This document shows positions 53,417-60,556 of a DNA stretch of 64,000 bases, piece by piece. Numbering within the stretch: position 1 is the stretch's first letter; each line of letters starts with the position of its first letter. The notes beneath the pieces are model-generated. The model ran no database searches and was not told the origin of the DNA. It saw nothing but the letters and a program-made list of their open reading frames with translations. Origin of the DNA: Dyadobacter sp. (lineage in GTDB: Bacteria > Bacteroidota > Bacteroidia > Cytophagales > Spirosomataceae); the NCBI RefSeq assembly GCF_017744695.1, contig NZ_JAGIAS010000007.1, positions 371,395-435,394 of the forward strand, written 5' to 3'. The position numbers and the translations under genes are program-made.

Positions 53417-54677
53417 TAAGAAAGATAAATTATTACCTGAATTGCGTTTTCCTGAGTTCAGGAGTAATGGAGAATGGGATATCGAGCCGTTAGGTATTTT
53501 AAGTAAAGAAATCACCGAAAAAACTAAGGGGCGTAAGTTTAAGCTAATGAGTATTACCTCTGGTATCGGGCTTGTTTCGCAAATTGAAAAATTTGGTAGA
53601 GAGATCGCGGGAGATTCTTACAATAACTATTACGTAATACATGCTGGGGATTTTGCCTATAACAGAAGTTCAACAAAACTTTATCCCGAGGGTGAGGTTG
53701 CCATGTTTGAAGATGAAGAGGTGGGCGCTGTTCCAAACAGCATTTTTACCTGCTTCCGCTTTGATAGGTCGAAAGTTTATCCAAAACTTGCTAAATATCA
53801 ATTTACAAATAATCTTCACGGAAAATGGCTTAAAAAATTTATTTCTGTTGGAGCTAGGGCAAATGGGGCCCTCCAAGTCAATGTCAAAGATTTATTTTCA
53901 ACACCATTCCCATTTCCCAAATTACCAGAGCAGCAAAAAATCGCCTCCTGCCTTTCTTCCCTGGATGAAGTGATCGCAGCCCACAATCAAAAACTAGAAG
54001 CTCTAAAAGAACATAAGAAAGGCTTGATGCAAAACCTTTTTCCACAAGAAGGGGAGACGGTACCGAAAATGAGATTTCCGGAGTTTTTAACAGATGGAGA
54101 GTGGGTCGAAGATACGCTGGGTGAGCAAGGAATGTTTTTAAAAGGAAAGGGGATCGCAAAGTCTGATATTGCTGAAAATGGCAGTGTGCCATGTATTCGA
54201 TACGGAGAACTCTATACTTATTACAATGAAACCATAAGTGTTGTCAAATCTTATACCAATCTAAGTGTAGATGATTTAGTATTAAGTCGAACTAATGATG
54301 TTATTATTCCCGCATCAGGAGAGACTCATGACGATATTGCAACTGCTTCTTGCGTATTAAAAGATGGGATAGCCTTGGGCGGGGATTTGAATATTATCCG
54401 GACAAAAATTAATGGTGTATTTTTGTCGTACTATCTGAACAATATCAAAAAGAAAAAAATATCCCAATTGGCGCAAGGAATCGCTGTCGTTCATCTTTAT
54501 TCTAACCAATTGAAGAAGTTGAAAATAAATGTACCCAAGCCAAGAGAGCAACGAAAGATAGCAGAATGCCTTTCTGATTTGGATACATCGATTAGCGCAC
54601 GTATTTACAAAATTGAGCAATTGAAATTGCATAAAATTGGTCTAATGCAGCAGTTGTTTCCTAAACCGGTGAAATAA
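53409..54677 (+). CDS. hsdS: type I restriction enzyme S subunit
   Basis: Sequence-specificity subunit of about 422 residues from the ATG at 53409 (an upstream start at 53391 would deepen the overlap). Two target-recognition domains each follow a repeat, 'LLPELRFPEF...GEWDIEPLG' and 'VPKMRFPEFLTDGEWVEDTLG', and each ends in a conserved helix: 'LPEQQKIASCLSSLDEVIAAHNQKLEALKEHKKGLMQNLFP' and 'PREQRKIAECLSDLDTSISARIYKIEQLKLHKIGLMQQLFP'. The half repeats are close but the domains differ, so the target is a bipartite site with two different halves. The sequence it recognises cannot be read here. Confidence 0.96.
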   Translation: MNNKKDKLLPELRFPEFRSNGEWDIEPLGILSKEITEKTKGRKFKLMSITSGIGLVSQIEKFGREIAGDSYNNYYVIHAGDFAYNRSSTKLYPEGEVAMFEDEEVGAVPNSIFTCFRFDRSKVYPKLAKYQFTNNLHGKWLKKFISVGARANGALQVNVKDLFSTPFPFPKLPEQQKIASCLSSLDEVIAAHNQKLEALKEHKKGLMQNLFPQEGETVPKMRFPEFLTDGEWVEDTLGEQGMFLKGKGIAKSDIAENGSVPCIRYGELYTYYNETISVVKSYTNLSVDDLVLSRTNDVIIPASGETHDDIATASCVLKDGIALGGDLNIIRTKINGVFLSYYLNNIKKKKISQLAQGIAVVHLYSNQLKKLKINVPKPREQRKIAECLSDLDTSISARIYKIEQLKLHKIGLMQQLFPKPVK

Positions 54678-54680
54678 AAT

Positions 54681-55802
54681 ATGAGTGGTGAGAAGAAGTT
54701 GTATAGATACAAAAATTTAAAAAATGTAGCTGTTAGGCTACGTGATGATCTTAATGACCATCACTTTGTTTTGCTTTATGCGTACAATGGAACCGGGAAG
54801 ACACGCCTGTCGATGGAATTTAAAGATATATCTAAAAAACGTAGGAGAAATCCGGTAAGAGACACACTCTACTACAATGCTTTTACAGAGGACCTTTTCC
54901 ATTGGAACAACGATCTGGCAAATGATTCTGAACGTCATTTGATTATAAATCAAAATTCGAGCTTTTTCGAAGGGTTCAAGGAGCTGGCGCTGGAAGAAAA
55001 AATTTTCGGATTTCTTGAACGGTATGCAGACTTTAATTTTACTATAAATTATGACGATTGGAATATAACTTTTAGAAAGCAAGTCAAAAATCCAAGGTTT
55101 AGACCAAACTCCGAGGAGCCAGAGTATATTGTCCAACAGAACATTAAGGTTTCTAGGGGAGAGGAAAATATTTTTATATGGTGTATTTTTCTTGCTATTT
55201 GTGAGCTATCTATCGACGGAGATCAGTCATATAATTGGGTGAAAAATATTTATATTGATGATCCGATTTCTTCACTTGATGACAACAATTCCATTGCAGT
55301 GGCTAGTGATTTAGCGCAGTTATTAAAAAAAGGAAAGGATAAAGTAAGAGTCGTTATTTCGTCACATCATGCGTTGTTTTTCAACGTGGTGTATAACGAG
55401 CTTAGGAATATTGCACACAAAAGTCATTTTCTTCACAAAAATGGAAACGAAGGTTATGTGTTGAGGGCCACGGACGACACTCCCTTCTTTCATCATGTTG
55501 CCTTGCTAAGCGACTTAAAGAAAGCGTCAGAGACTGATGTAATAAATACATATCATTTCAATATGCTACGGAGTGTTTTAGAGAAGACGTCTAGTTTTTT
55601 CGGTTATGACGAATTCTCGAAATGCATTTATGGCGTTGAAGATGAAGTGCTTTATTCACGAGCCTTAAACTTACTTAGCCATGGTAAATACTCGATTTAC
55701 CAACCAGTTGAGATGAATTTAGACAACAAAGAATTATTTAGGAAGATATTGGAAGCTTTTCTTGACAAGCATAGCTTTCAATTGCCGGAAATTTTCGCTT
55801 AA
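54681..55802 (+). CDS. PrrC/RloC-like ATPase with candidate anticodon-nuclease domain
   Basis: A 373-residue ABC/SMC-type ATPase between hsdS and hsdM. Walker A is 'AYNGTGKT' (34-41), the signature is 'VSRGEEN' (157-163), Walker B 'IYIDDP' (190-195), D-loop 'SSLDD', and H-loop 'ISSHH' (226-230). The C-terminus has R297, E301 and H334 in 'LRSVLE...ALNLLSHG'. The spacing R+4 to E, then +33 to H, is almost that of the E. coli PrrC triad Arg320-Glu324-His356. R327-x6-H334 also fits the HEPN RNase motif. Length is close to PrrC (396), and the locus is likewise a type I R-M operon. I infer a latent tRNA-cutting RNase released when phages block restriction. Confidence 0.72.
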   Translation: MSGEKKLYRYKNLKNVAVRLRDDLNDHHFVLLYAYNGTGKTRLSMEFKDISKKRRRNPVRDTLYYNAFTEDLFHWNNDLANDSERHLIINQNSSFFEGFKELALEEKIFGFLERYADFNFTINYDDWNITFRKQVKNPRFRPNSEEPEYIVQQNIKVSRGEENIFIWCIFLAICELSIDGDQSYNWVKNIYIDDPISSLDDNNSIAVASDLAQLLKKGKDKVRVVISSHHALFFNVVYNELRNIAHKSHFLHKNGNEGYVLRATDDTPFFHHVALLSDLKKASETDVINTYHFNMLRSVLEKTSSFFGYDEFSKCIYGVEDEVLYSRALNLLSHGKYSIYQPVEMNLDNKELFRKILEAFLDKHSFQLPEIFA

Positions 55803-55807
55803 AATAC

Positions 55808-57442
55808 ATGACACAAAAAAAACAACAGCAACAACTGGGTAGAACCCTTTGGAGTATAGCAGATCAATTGCGGGGTGCAATGAACGCGGATGATTTCCGT
55901 GATTATATGCTTTCATTTCTTTTTCTAAGATATTTGTCCTCTAATTACGAAGAATCAGCAAAAAGAGAGCTTGGTTCCGATTATCCTGAACTGGAAAAGG
56001 GAGATAAGCGTACACCCCTATCTGTTTGGTATGCCGCTAATGAAACTGACGTACCGGAGTTTGAAAAGCAGATGCGTAGGAAAGTGCATTATGTAATTTT
56101 GCCTGAATATCTTTGGAGCAATATCGCAGAGCTTGCACGAACACAAAGTGATGTGTTGTTAGAGACACTCGGAGATGGATTTAAATATATTCAAGAAAAA
56201 TCTTTCGAAAATGCATTTCAGGGATTGTTTTCAGAAATAAATCTGAATTCTGACAAGCTCGGCAAGAATGAGTCGGAAAGAAATAAGAAACTCATTACCG
56301 TTATCCAAAAAATTGCCGAAGGAATCGCAGAGTTCTCAACTGATGTCGATGCATTGGGAGATGCTTACGAATACCTGATCGGTCAGTTTGCAGCCGGCTC
56401 GGGCAAAAAGGCAGGCGAGTTTTACACACCACAGCAAATCTCAACCATCTTATCTGAAATCGTAACGCTAGACAGTCAGGACCCAACATCGGGTAAGAAG
56501 AGGAAACTGGACAAGGTGCTAGATTTTGCTTGTGGCTCGGGCTCTTTGTTGCTGAATGTGAGGAAGCGGATGAAGGATAATGGCGGTAGCATCGGGAAGA
56601 TTTACGGGCAGGAGAAGAACATTACCACCTATAACCTAGCCCGGATGAATATGCTGCTGCATGGGATGAAGGACACCGAGTTTGAAATTTTTCACGGGGA
56701 CACTTTATACAATCAGTGGCCTTTGCTCAATGAAATGAATCCCTCTAAAAAGATTGAGTTTGATGCCATTGTCGCTAATCCACCGTTCAGCTTACGCTGG
56801 GAGCCGAATGATACGCTGGGCGACGATTTCCGTTTCAAGGGCTATGGTTTGGCACCTAAATCGGCGGCTGACTTTGCGTTTTTGCTGCATGGCTTTCACT
56901 TCCTGGGCAAAGAGGGCACGATGGCGATCATCTTGCCGCACGGCGTTTTGTTCCGTGGTGGCGCAGAGGAGAGGATCCGCACGAAACTTTTGAAGGATAA
57001 TCACATTGATACGGTGATCGGCCTGCCTTCTAATTTGTTTTACTCCACCGGAATTCCTGTTTGTATCCTGGTGTTGAAAAAATGTAAAAAGCAAGATGAC
57101 GTTTTGTTCATTAATGCAAGTCAGAATTTCGCAAAGGGTAAGCGACAAAACACGCTGAGAGAAGGAGAAGACGGAGAACCCAACGACATTCAGAAGATTG
57201 TTGACACCTATCAATATCGGCCGGAGTACATCGAGCGTTACGCTCGCAGGGTGCCAATGGATGAAATCGAGCGGAACGGCTATAACCTGAATATTTCGAG
57301 GTATGTAAATACGTCGGATGATGAAATTCAAATCAATTTAGCAGACGTGCATGCAAGATTGAGCCAAATAGACAAGGACATCAAAAAGCACACAGACGCT
57401 CACAATGCGTTTTTAATTGAACTGGGACTGGCACCGATTTGA
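55808..57442 (+). CDS. hsdM: type I restriction enzyme M subunit (adenine methyltransferase)
   Basis: N6-adenine methyltransferase of 544 residues. The N-terminal helical domain (HsdM_N) is 'QLGRTLWSIADQLRGAMNADDFRDYMLSFLFLRYLS'. The catalytic domain has 'GKKAGEFYTPQQISTILSEIV', the SAM motif 'KVLDFACGSGSLLLNVRKRM', and 'FDAIVANPPFSLRWEPND' with NPPF (near residue 322). With two HsdM and one HsdS it forms the methylase, and with HsdR the restriction complex. It starts 5 bases after the ATPase gene and is the last gene of the operon. Confidence 0.97.
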   Translation: MTQKKQQQQLGRTLWSIADQLRGAMNADDFRDYMLSFLFLRYLSSNYEESAKRELGSDYPELEKGDKRTPLSVWYAANETDVPEFEKQMRRKVHYVILPEYLWSNIAELARTQSDVLLETLGDGFKYIQEKSFENAFQGLFSEINLNSDKLGKNESERNKKLITVIQKIAEGIAEFSTDVDALGDAYEYLIGQFAAGSGKKAGEFYTPQQISTILSEIVTLDSQDPTSGKKRKLDKVLDFACGSGSLLLNVRKRMKDNGGSIGKIYGQEKNITTYNLARMNMLLHGMKDTEFEIFHGDTLYNQWPLLNEMNPSKKIEFDAIVANPPFSLRWEPNDTLGDDFRFKGYGLAPKSAADFAFLLHGFHFLGKEGTMAIILPHGVLFRGGAEERIRTKLLKDNHIDTVIGLPSNLFYSTGIPVCILVLKKCKKQDDVLFINASQNFAKGKRQNTLREGEDGEPNDIQKIVDTYQYRPEYIERYARRVPMDEIERNGYNLNISRYVNTSDDEIQINLADVHARLSQIDKDIKKHTDAHNAFLIELGLAPI

Positions 57443-57513
57443 GAACGCAATCCATACTCACTTGAGGCGAGTCAATGCTTGTCTTCCATTATCTTCAATG
57501 ACGTGCCATAACC

Positions 57514-57558
57514 TGCGCATTTGAGCCTTTTCTATTTGGAAATTGGCTTAAATGCGCA
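57514..57558 (+). terminator. hairpin terminator after hsdM
   Basis: TGCGCATTTGAGCC and GGCTTAAATGCGCA form a 14-bp stem with one mismatch and a 17-base loop, about 70 bases after hsdM, followed by ATTACTCTTTT. Confidence 0.65.
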
Positions 57559-57627
57559 TTACTCTTTTGGTTATCCTGCGGCTCAAAGCCACAATCTTCT
57601 GACTCTTCTCGGTTCAAAATATTCCCC

Positions 57628-57635
57628 TATATTTG
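57628..57635 (+). promoter_or_regulatory. -7 box before the structured leader
   Basis: TATATTTG, an exact TAnnTTTG. Transcription would start near 57641, giving a leader of about 155 bases before the 95-codon gene. Confidence 0.55.
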
Positions 57636-57682
57636 CCCCGCAAATTCCATTCAATGTTTTATGAAATCATTAGTTAAAATCA

Positions 57683-57807
57683 GGCCAAAATGGCCTTGGA
57701 GAGGCATACGGGTGCAAGTCCCGAGACCTGATCGATGGTTTCCATTGATGGAGTTTGCGGTGACCTCTCCTTGTTTTTCACCCAAATCCATTTACAATGC
57801 AAACTCC
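57683..57807 (+). ncRNA. structured leader RNA candidate (possible cis-regulator)
   Basis: The transcript downstream of the 57628 box can fold into several perfect or near-perfect stems. These are GGCC-AAAAT-GGCC (57683-57695), a closing stem GGAGAGG/CCTCTCC (57698-57704 with 57764-57770), an inner hairpin CGGG-TGCAAGT-CCCG (57709-57723), and an inner 8-bp hairpin ATCGATGG-TTT-CCATTGAT (57731-57749). A run TTGTTTTT follows the closing stem. GGAGTTTGC (57750-57758) is complementary to GCAAACTCC (57799-57807), which covers the G of the downstream start codon, so an alternative fold could hide that start. It matches no RNA family that I recognise. Confidence 0.45.
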
Positions 57808-58084
57808 AAATGGTCCCGGTGTCGACTCGACCGAACATTCAGTCAACCCCACGCATGATGCACGTTACGCATTCAACGTCAGCGCTCCGCTGACGCAATC
57901 ACAGGCCGAGTTTTGGTACCTCGTCGAGTCTCAGGGCTGCAAGGAGCTGGCGCATTCGCTCAGAATGGTCCACGATCTGGCGCTTTATCATTCGGACGTG
58001 CCGTTTAATGCGGAAGAAAAGTCGGCGCTTTTTGATTTGAAAGTGCTTTGGGAAGGTTTGGAGAAGATGGGAGAGAAGATTTAG
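57797..58084 (+). CDS. small hypothetical protein with structured leader
   Basis: 95 residues (MQTPNGPGVDSTEHSVNPTHDARYAFNVSAPLTQSQAEFWYLVESQGCKELAHSLRMVHDLALYHSDVPF...). Soluble and probably helical, with no known motif. Codon use fits the neighbourhood. The start codon lies within the segment complementary to the leader. It stands between the R-M operon and a PDDEXK/DUF5655 gene on the same strand. Function unknown. Confidence 0.65.
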   Translation: MQTPNGPGVDSTEHSVNPTHDARYAFNVSAPLTQSQAEFWYLVESQGCKELAHSLRMVHDLALYHSDVPFNAEEKSALFDLKVLWEGLEKMGEKI

Positions 58085-58166
58085 GAAAGTGAGGGGCTGC
58101 GGTGGCAGTCCTTTTTTATTTTCAGATATTTGGAGACAATAAGTGACTGGTTACTGACATTCGAGT

Positions 58167-59081
58167 ATGCAAATCTTTAAAAGCAACAAACAAACCCTCT
58201 CCAATCTCCGCGAAGTACCTTTCAAACTCGAAAGGGATATTCAAAACCTCTTTGAACAGAATCTGGAAGTACTTACTTCGCTGAAATTGGTGAAGTCGGA
58301 GTTTACGATCAAGCAGTCCCGCATTGACACCCTGGCTTTCGATCCGGAAAGCAGGGCATTTGTGATCATCGAATACAAGCGTAGCCAAAATTACAGCGTG
58401 GTGGACCAGGGCGTTTCGTATCTGAACCTGATGCTGGAATATAAAGGCGATTTCATTGTGGAATACAACGAATCGCAGCAGACACATCTGAAACGCAGCG
58501 ATGTGGACTGGTCGCAGAGCCGCATCATTTTTGTCTCTCCCTCCTTTACGGATTTTCAGAAGCAGTCTACGAACTTCAAGGATTTGGCCATTGAGTTGTG
58601 GGAGATCAAACAGTTTGAGGCTGATATTGTAACCATCAGTCCTATCAAGAAATCCAAATCGGCACCTAGTTTCAGGGAAGTACAGCAAAATGAGGACACC
58701 GAAATCGGCAAGGTTACGGCGGAGATTAAGGTGTATACCGAGGACGATCATCTGGCCGGAAAAAGTGATCATGTAAAGGAGCTTTATGAGGCTTACAAGG
58801 CAGCAATCCTCAACTTGTTGCCAGAGATTGAGGTAGAAGCAAAGAAGCTTTACATCGCTTTCAAAAGACCCAAGAATGTAGTCGACGTCCGCATTCAGTC
58901 TGAATCATTAAAAATGTGGATTAACTTAAAGAAAGGACAGCTTCTGGATGAAAAGGGACTGACGAGGGACGTCTCACAATCGGGGCATTGGGGCAATGGA
59001 GATTACGAATTGACAGTTGCAAACACGACAAACCTGGAATATATCATGAGCCTGGTAAAGCAGGCATTGATTCCCGTTTGA
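58167..59081 (+). CDS. PDDEXK-like protein with C-terminal DUF5655
   Basis: 304 residues. The N-terminal half looks like a PD-(D/E)xK restriction-endonuclease fold: 'LERDIQNLFEQNLEVLTSLKLVKSEFTIKQSRIDTLAFDPESRAFVIIEYKRSQNYSVVDQGVSYLN' (Asp in RIDTLAF, then EYK). The C-terminal 110 residues match DUF5655 ('VKELYEAYKAAILNLLPEIEVEAKKLYIAFKRPKNVVDVRIQ...LKMWINLKKGQLLDEKGLTRDVS...GHWGNGDYELTV'). DUF5655 proteins are commonly found near restriction and other defence genes. No methylase of its own is nearby, so it may target modified or phage DNA, or be regulatory. Confidence 0.82.
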   Translation: MQIFKSNKQTLSNLREVPFKLERDIQNLFEQNLEVLTSLKLVKSEFTIKQSRIDTLAFDPESRAFVIIEYKRSQNYSVVDQGVSYLNLMLEYKGDFIVEYNESQQTHLKRSDVDWSQSRIIFVSPSFTDFQKQSTNFKDLAIELWEIKQFEADIVTISPIKKSKSAPSFREVQQNEDTEIGKVTAEIKVYTEDDHLAGKSDHVKELYEAYKAAILNLLPEIEVEAKKLYIAFKRPKNVVDVRIQSESLKMWINLKKGQLLDEKGLTRDVSQSGHWGNGDYELTVANTTNLEYIMSLVKQALIPV

Positions 59082-59088
59082 AGCCCAC

Positions 59089-59113
59089 AAAAAAAGCCCT
59101 GAAAATTCAGGGC
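59089..59113 (-). terminator. Rho-independent terminator downstream of the tRNA-end fragment
   Basis: On the minus strand GCCCTGAATTTTCAGGGC forms an 8-bp stem with a 2-base centre and is followed by TTTTTTT. It sits where the terminator of a minus-strand tRNA gene would be. Confidence 0.75.
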
Positions 59114-59121
59114 CTTAAAAC

Positions 59122-59145
59122 TGGGGAGGGAGACGGGTCTCGAAC
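59122..59145 (-). tRNA. 3'-end fragment of a tRNA gene (candidate attachment site)
   Basis: The minus strand reads GTTCGAGACCC then GTCTCCCTCCCCA. This fits a T-loop (TTCGAGA with G53), the 3' half of the T-stem, a 7-base acceptor strand and a terminal CCA. The 5' half of the T-stem and the rest of the cloverleaf are missing: the upstream bases (GGCAAA) do not pair. A tRNA remnant ending at the T-loop and followed by its terminator is the usual mark left by an element that integrated into a tRNA gene. The tRNA identity is not determined. Confidence 0.5.
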
Positions 59146-59625
59146 TTTGCCATTAATTAGCTCATGTTCAATTATTTGTCTCTTATATTTGAAGTGAACT
59201 ACACGAATGACTCACTATTTTTTATACATATAGTACAACAGTATATTTGTTATGTATAATTTCTTTAAGCGAAAATTGAAGTGTTTGAATGGTGGTTTTC
59301 GCTGGATTTTGGGTGAGTTTTCGGGCGGTTCTTGGTGTTCAAAGTTTGGGAAATGCCTGTGGTTTTTGGCGGTGGTAACTGCGATTTTACTAGGCGAAGT
59401 TACAAAATTCCGAACGTTCTATCCCGTAATGTCGGAGGAACATTTTAGCTTATCTAATGTCTTTGCCGATCAAACCGATAAACTTCTAATCTATAAGATT
59501 ACTTAGAAAATAGCCTGCCATTGTTGAGGTCATTTGCTTATTCTGATTAGAATTTACCCGGAAGCCCTCGGAATGAAACCAACGAATTATTCACGGCTGA
59601 CAGTCCTTTCTTAGTCTATTTTGCG

Positions 59626-60105
59626 TTACCAATTTCCCTGCTCCTTCAACTCTTCAATCTTTTCAAAAATACCAGCTTTCGCCTCGCTGACGTAATTGTA
59701 AGATTTCGAGCCAAAAGTTTCATCAATTTTGCATCTAAATTTGCCAGATCTCTTGTCGGTGTATATCAAGAGCAAATGACCCTCAAATTTGAAATACTGG
59801 TTGCCCTTCTGGCTTTGCTTCCACTCCTTATACTTCCAGTTTTCTTTGCGTTTTGCTCTGTTTTCAAGTTTCCGCTGTCTTTCCTTTGGATTAACGTAGT
59901 CGCTGGTCATCTTTTCGGCGCAAACGCAGCCAACACGATACGTTTCCGCAACTTCATCGTGTGACACTATGTGAACGTAACGAATCTCCTCTTTACCACA
60001 CATCATACACGTTTCATAGTCTTCGCCCTCTTCTTTGAGGTCTATGACCGTCTCGTATTCCCAACCTTTGTGCGGTATACCCGCTGTGCTCCAATAGTTA
60101 GACAT
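59626..60105 (-). CDS. small Cys-rich (zinc-ribbon-like) hypothetical protein
   Basis: 159 residues from the ATG at 60105 (MSNYWSTAGIPHKGWEYETVIDL...); an ATG four codons earlier is possible. Four Cys in 'YETCMMCGKEEIRYVHIVSHDEVAETYRVGCVCAEKM' (CxxC ... CxC) suggest a zinc site. A long basic helix (NPKERQRKLENRAKRKENWKYKEWKQSQKG) follows, and a compact C-terminal part ends in a helix (EAKAGIFEKIEELKEQGNW). It probably binds nucleic acid. It is divergent from the deaminase gene. Family unknown. Confidence 0.72.
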   Translation of the reverse strand: MSNYWSTAGIPHKGWEYETVIDLKEEGEDYETCMMCGKEEIRYVHIVSHDEVAETYRVGCVCAEKMTSDYVNPKERQRKLENRAKRKENWKYKEWKQSQKGNQYFKFEGHLLLIYTDKRSGKFRCKIDETFGSKSYNYVSEAKAGIFEKIEELKEQGNW

Positions 60106-60117
60106 ATTGTGCTGCAA

Positions 60118-60556
60118 TTAACAATACAAAGAATATCTGAAAACACACTTACGTACGCCAAAAACGCTAACTAACGATTGTCTCAGCTAATATAAGAATT
60201 GGCAGTGATAATCCGGTGAGGGCTCGGTGGGAGAATAAGATGAGTTGAAGCCGCTTATGATCTCAGCATTCTTGCTGCGCCTTTGTTCGTTTATTATTGC
60301 CTTCCGCACTATCCAGAGCGTTGCAAGGGATACAAGTCCACTTTCCTGAAACCCTTGATACGTAGTAGTTTTGAATTGGGCATAATTTTAGCCAGAGGTT
60401 CAAACTACACCAGCCATGTGGCCTTGAACCTGATAAGTCAAGGAAAAGAAGAATTGACTACATGGTAATAATCTTAGATTTTTTTGTAAAATTGCGTTTT
60501 AATGTGACTTGTTCATTCACATTAAACCCTCCTATCAATACATTACGTTAAGACTT
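60118..60556. other. intergenic region upstream of the dCTP deaminase-like gene
   Basis: 440 bases without a convincing gene; a 61-codon frame at 60283-60468 lacks support. The region has no exact TAnnTTTG on the plus strand, and the right end carries a perfect 10-bp hairpin. In AvcID systems the deaminase gene is preceded by a small inhibitory RNA (AvcI), so this gap is a place where such an RNA could be encoded. Confidence 0.35.
60498..60526. promoter_or_regulatory. perfect hairpin before the deaminase-like gene
   Basis: TTTAATGTGA and TCACATTAAA, perfect 10-base arms with a 9-base loop, ending 30 bases before the ATG at 60557. It can be a regulator-binding site on DNA, or a stem in the leader or in a small RNA. 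It lies inside the longer frame opening at 60509, which argues for the later start. Confidence 0.6.

Larger units (their letters stand above)
59082..59625. other. 544-base region with terminator and tRNA-end fragment, otherwise no clear gene
   Basis: The left part contains the terminator and tRNA 3'-end fragment listed separately. From about 59150 the sequence is AT-rich. One frame (59252-59506, 84 codons, MYNFFKRKLKCLNGGFRWIL...) follows a TATATTTG box at 59242-59249 too closely (2 bases) for a normal leader and has no recognised family. I do not call it a gene. Confidence 0.4.

Noticed and set aside
49384..57442. Whether the R-M cassette itself is inside the element bounded by the tRNA fragment.
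   Set aside because: The tRNA fragment is on the minus strand with its terminator to the left, so the inserted DNA should lie to the right; no boundary was found left of hsdR.
57705..57735. Resemblance of CGGGTGCAAGTCCCG to the GGTGCAAGTCC part of a cobalamin riboswitch.
   Set aside because: The other conserved parts (GACCCGC, GCCACTG box) are absent and the downstream gene has no link to B12.
57698..57770. Possible complete tRNA: GGAGAGG/CCTCTCC looks like a tRNA-Ser acceptor stem with a 7-base-loop hairpin inside.
   Set aside because: The inner hairpin loop is TGCAAGT rather than a T-loop, no arm directly precedes the 3' acceptor strand, there is no anticodon arm, and no CCA follows.
57661..57858. 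65-codon frame starting inside the structured leader (MKSLVKIRPKWPWRGIRV...).
   Set aside because: It overlaps the 95-codon gene in another frame, runs through the stems, and has an unlikely Arg/Trp/Pro-rich composition.
59252..59506. 84-codon frame (MYNFFKRKLKCLNGGFRWILGEFSGG...) in the region right of the tRNA fragment.
   Set aside because: The start is 2 bases after a -7 box, the composition is unusual and no family was recognised; a short noncoding or remnant stretch is more likely.
60283..60468. 61-codon frame upstream of the deaminase gene.
   Set aside because: No family, no start-site support, and it lies in a gap that may encode an RNA.
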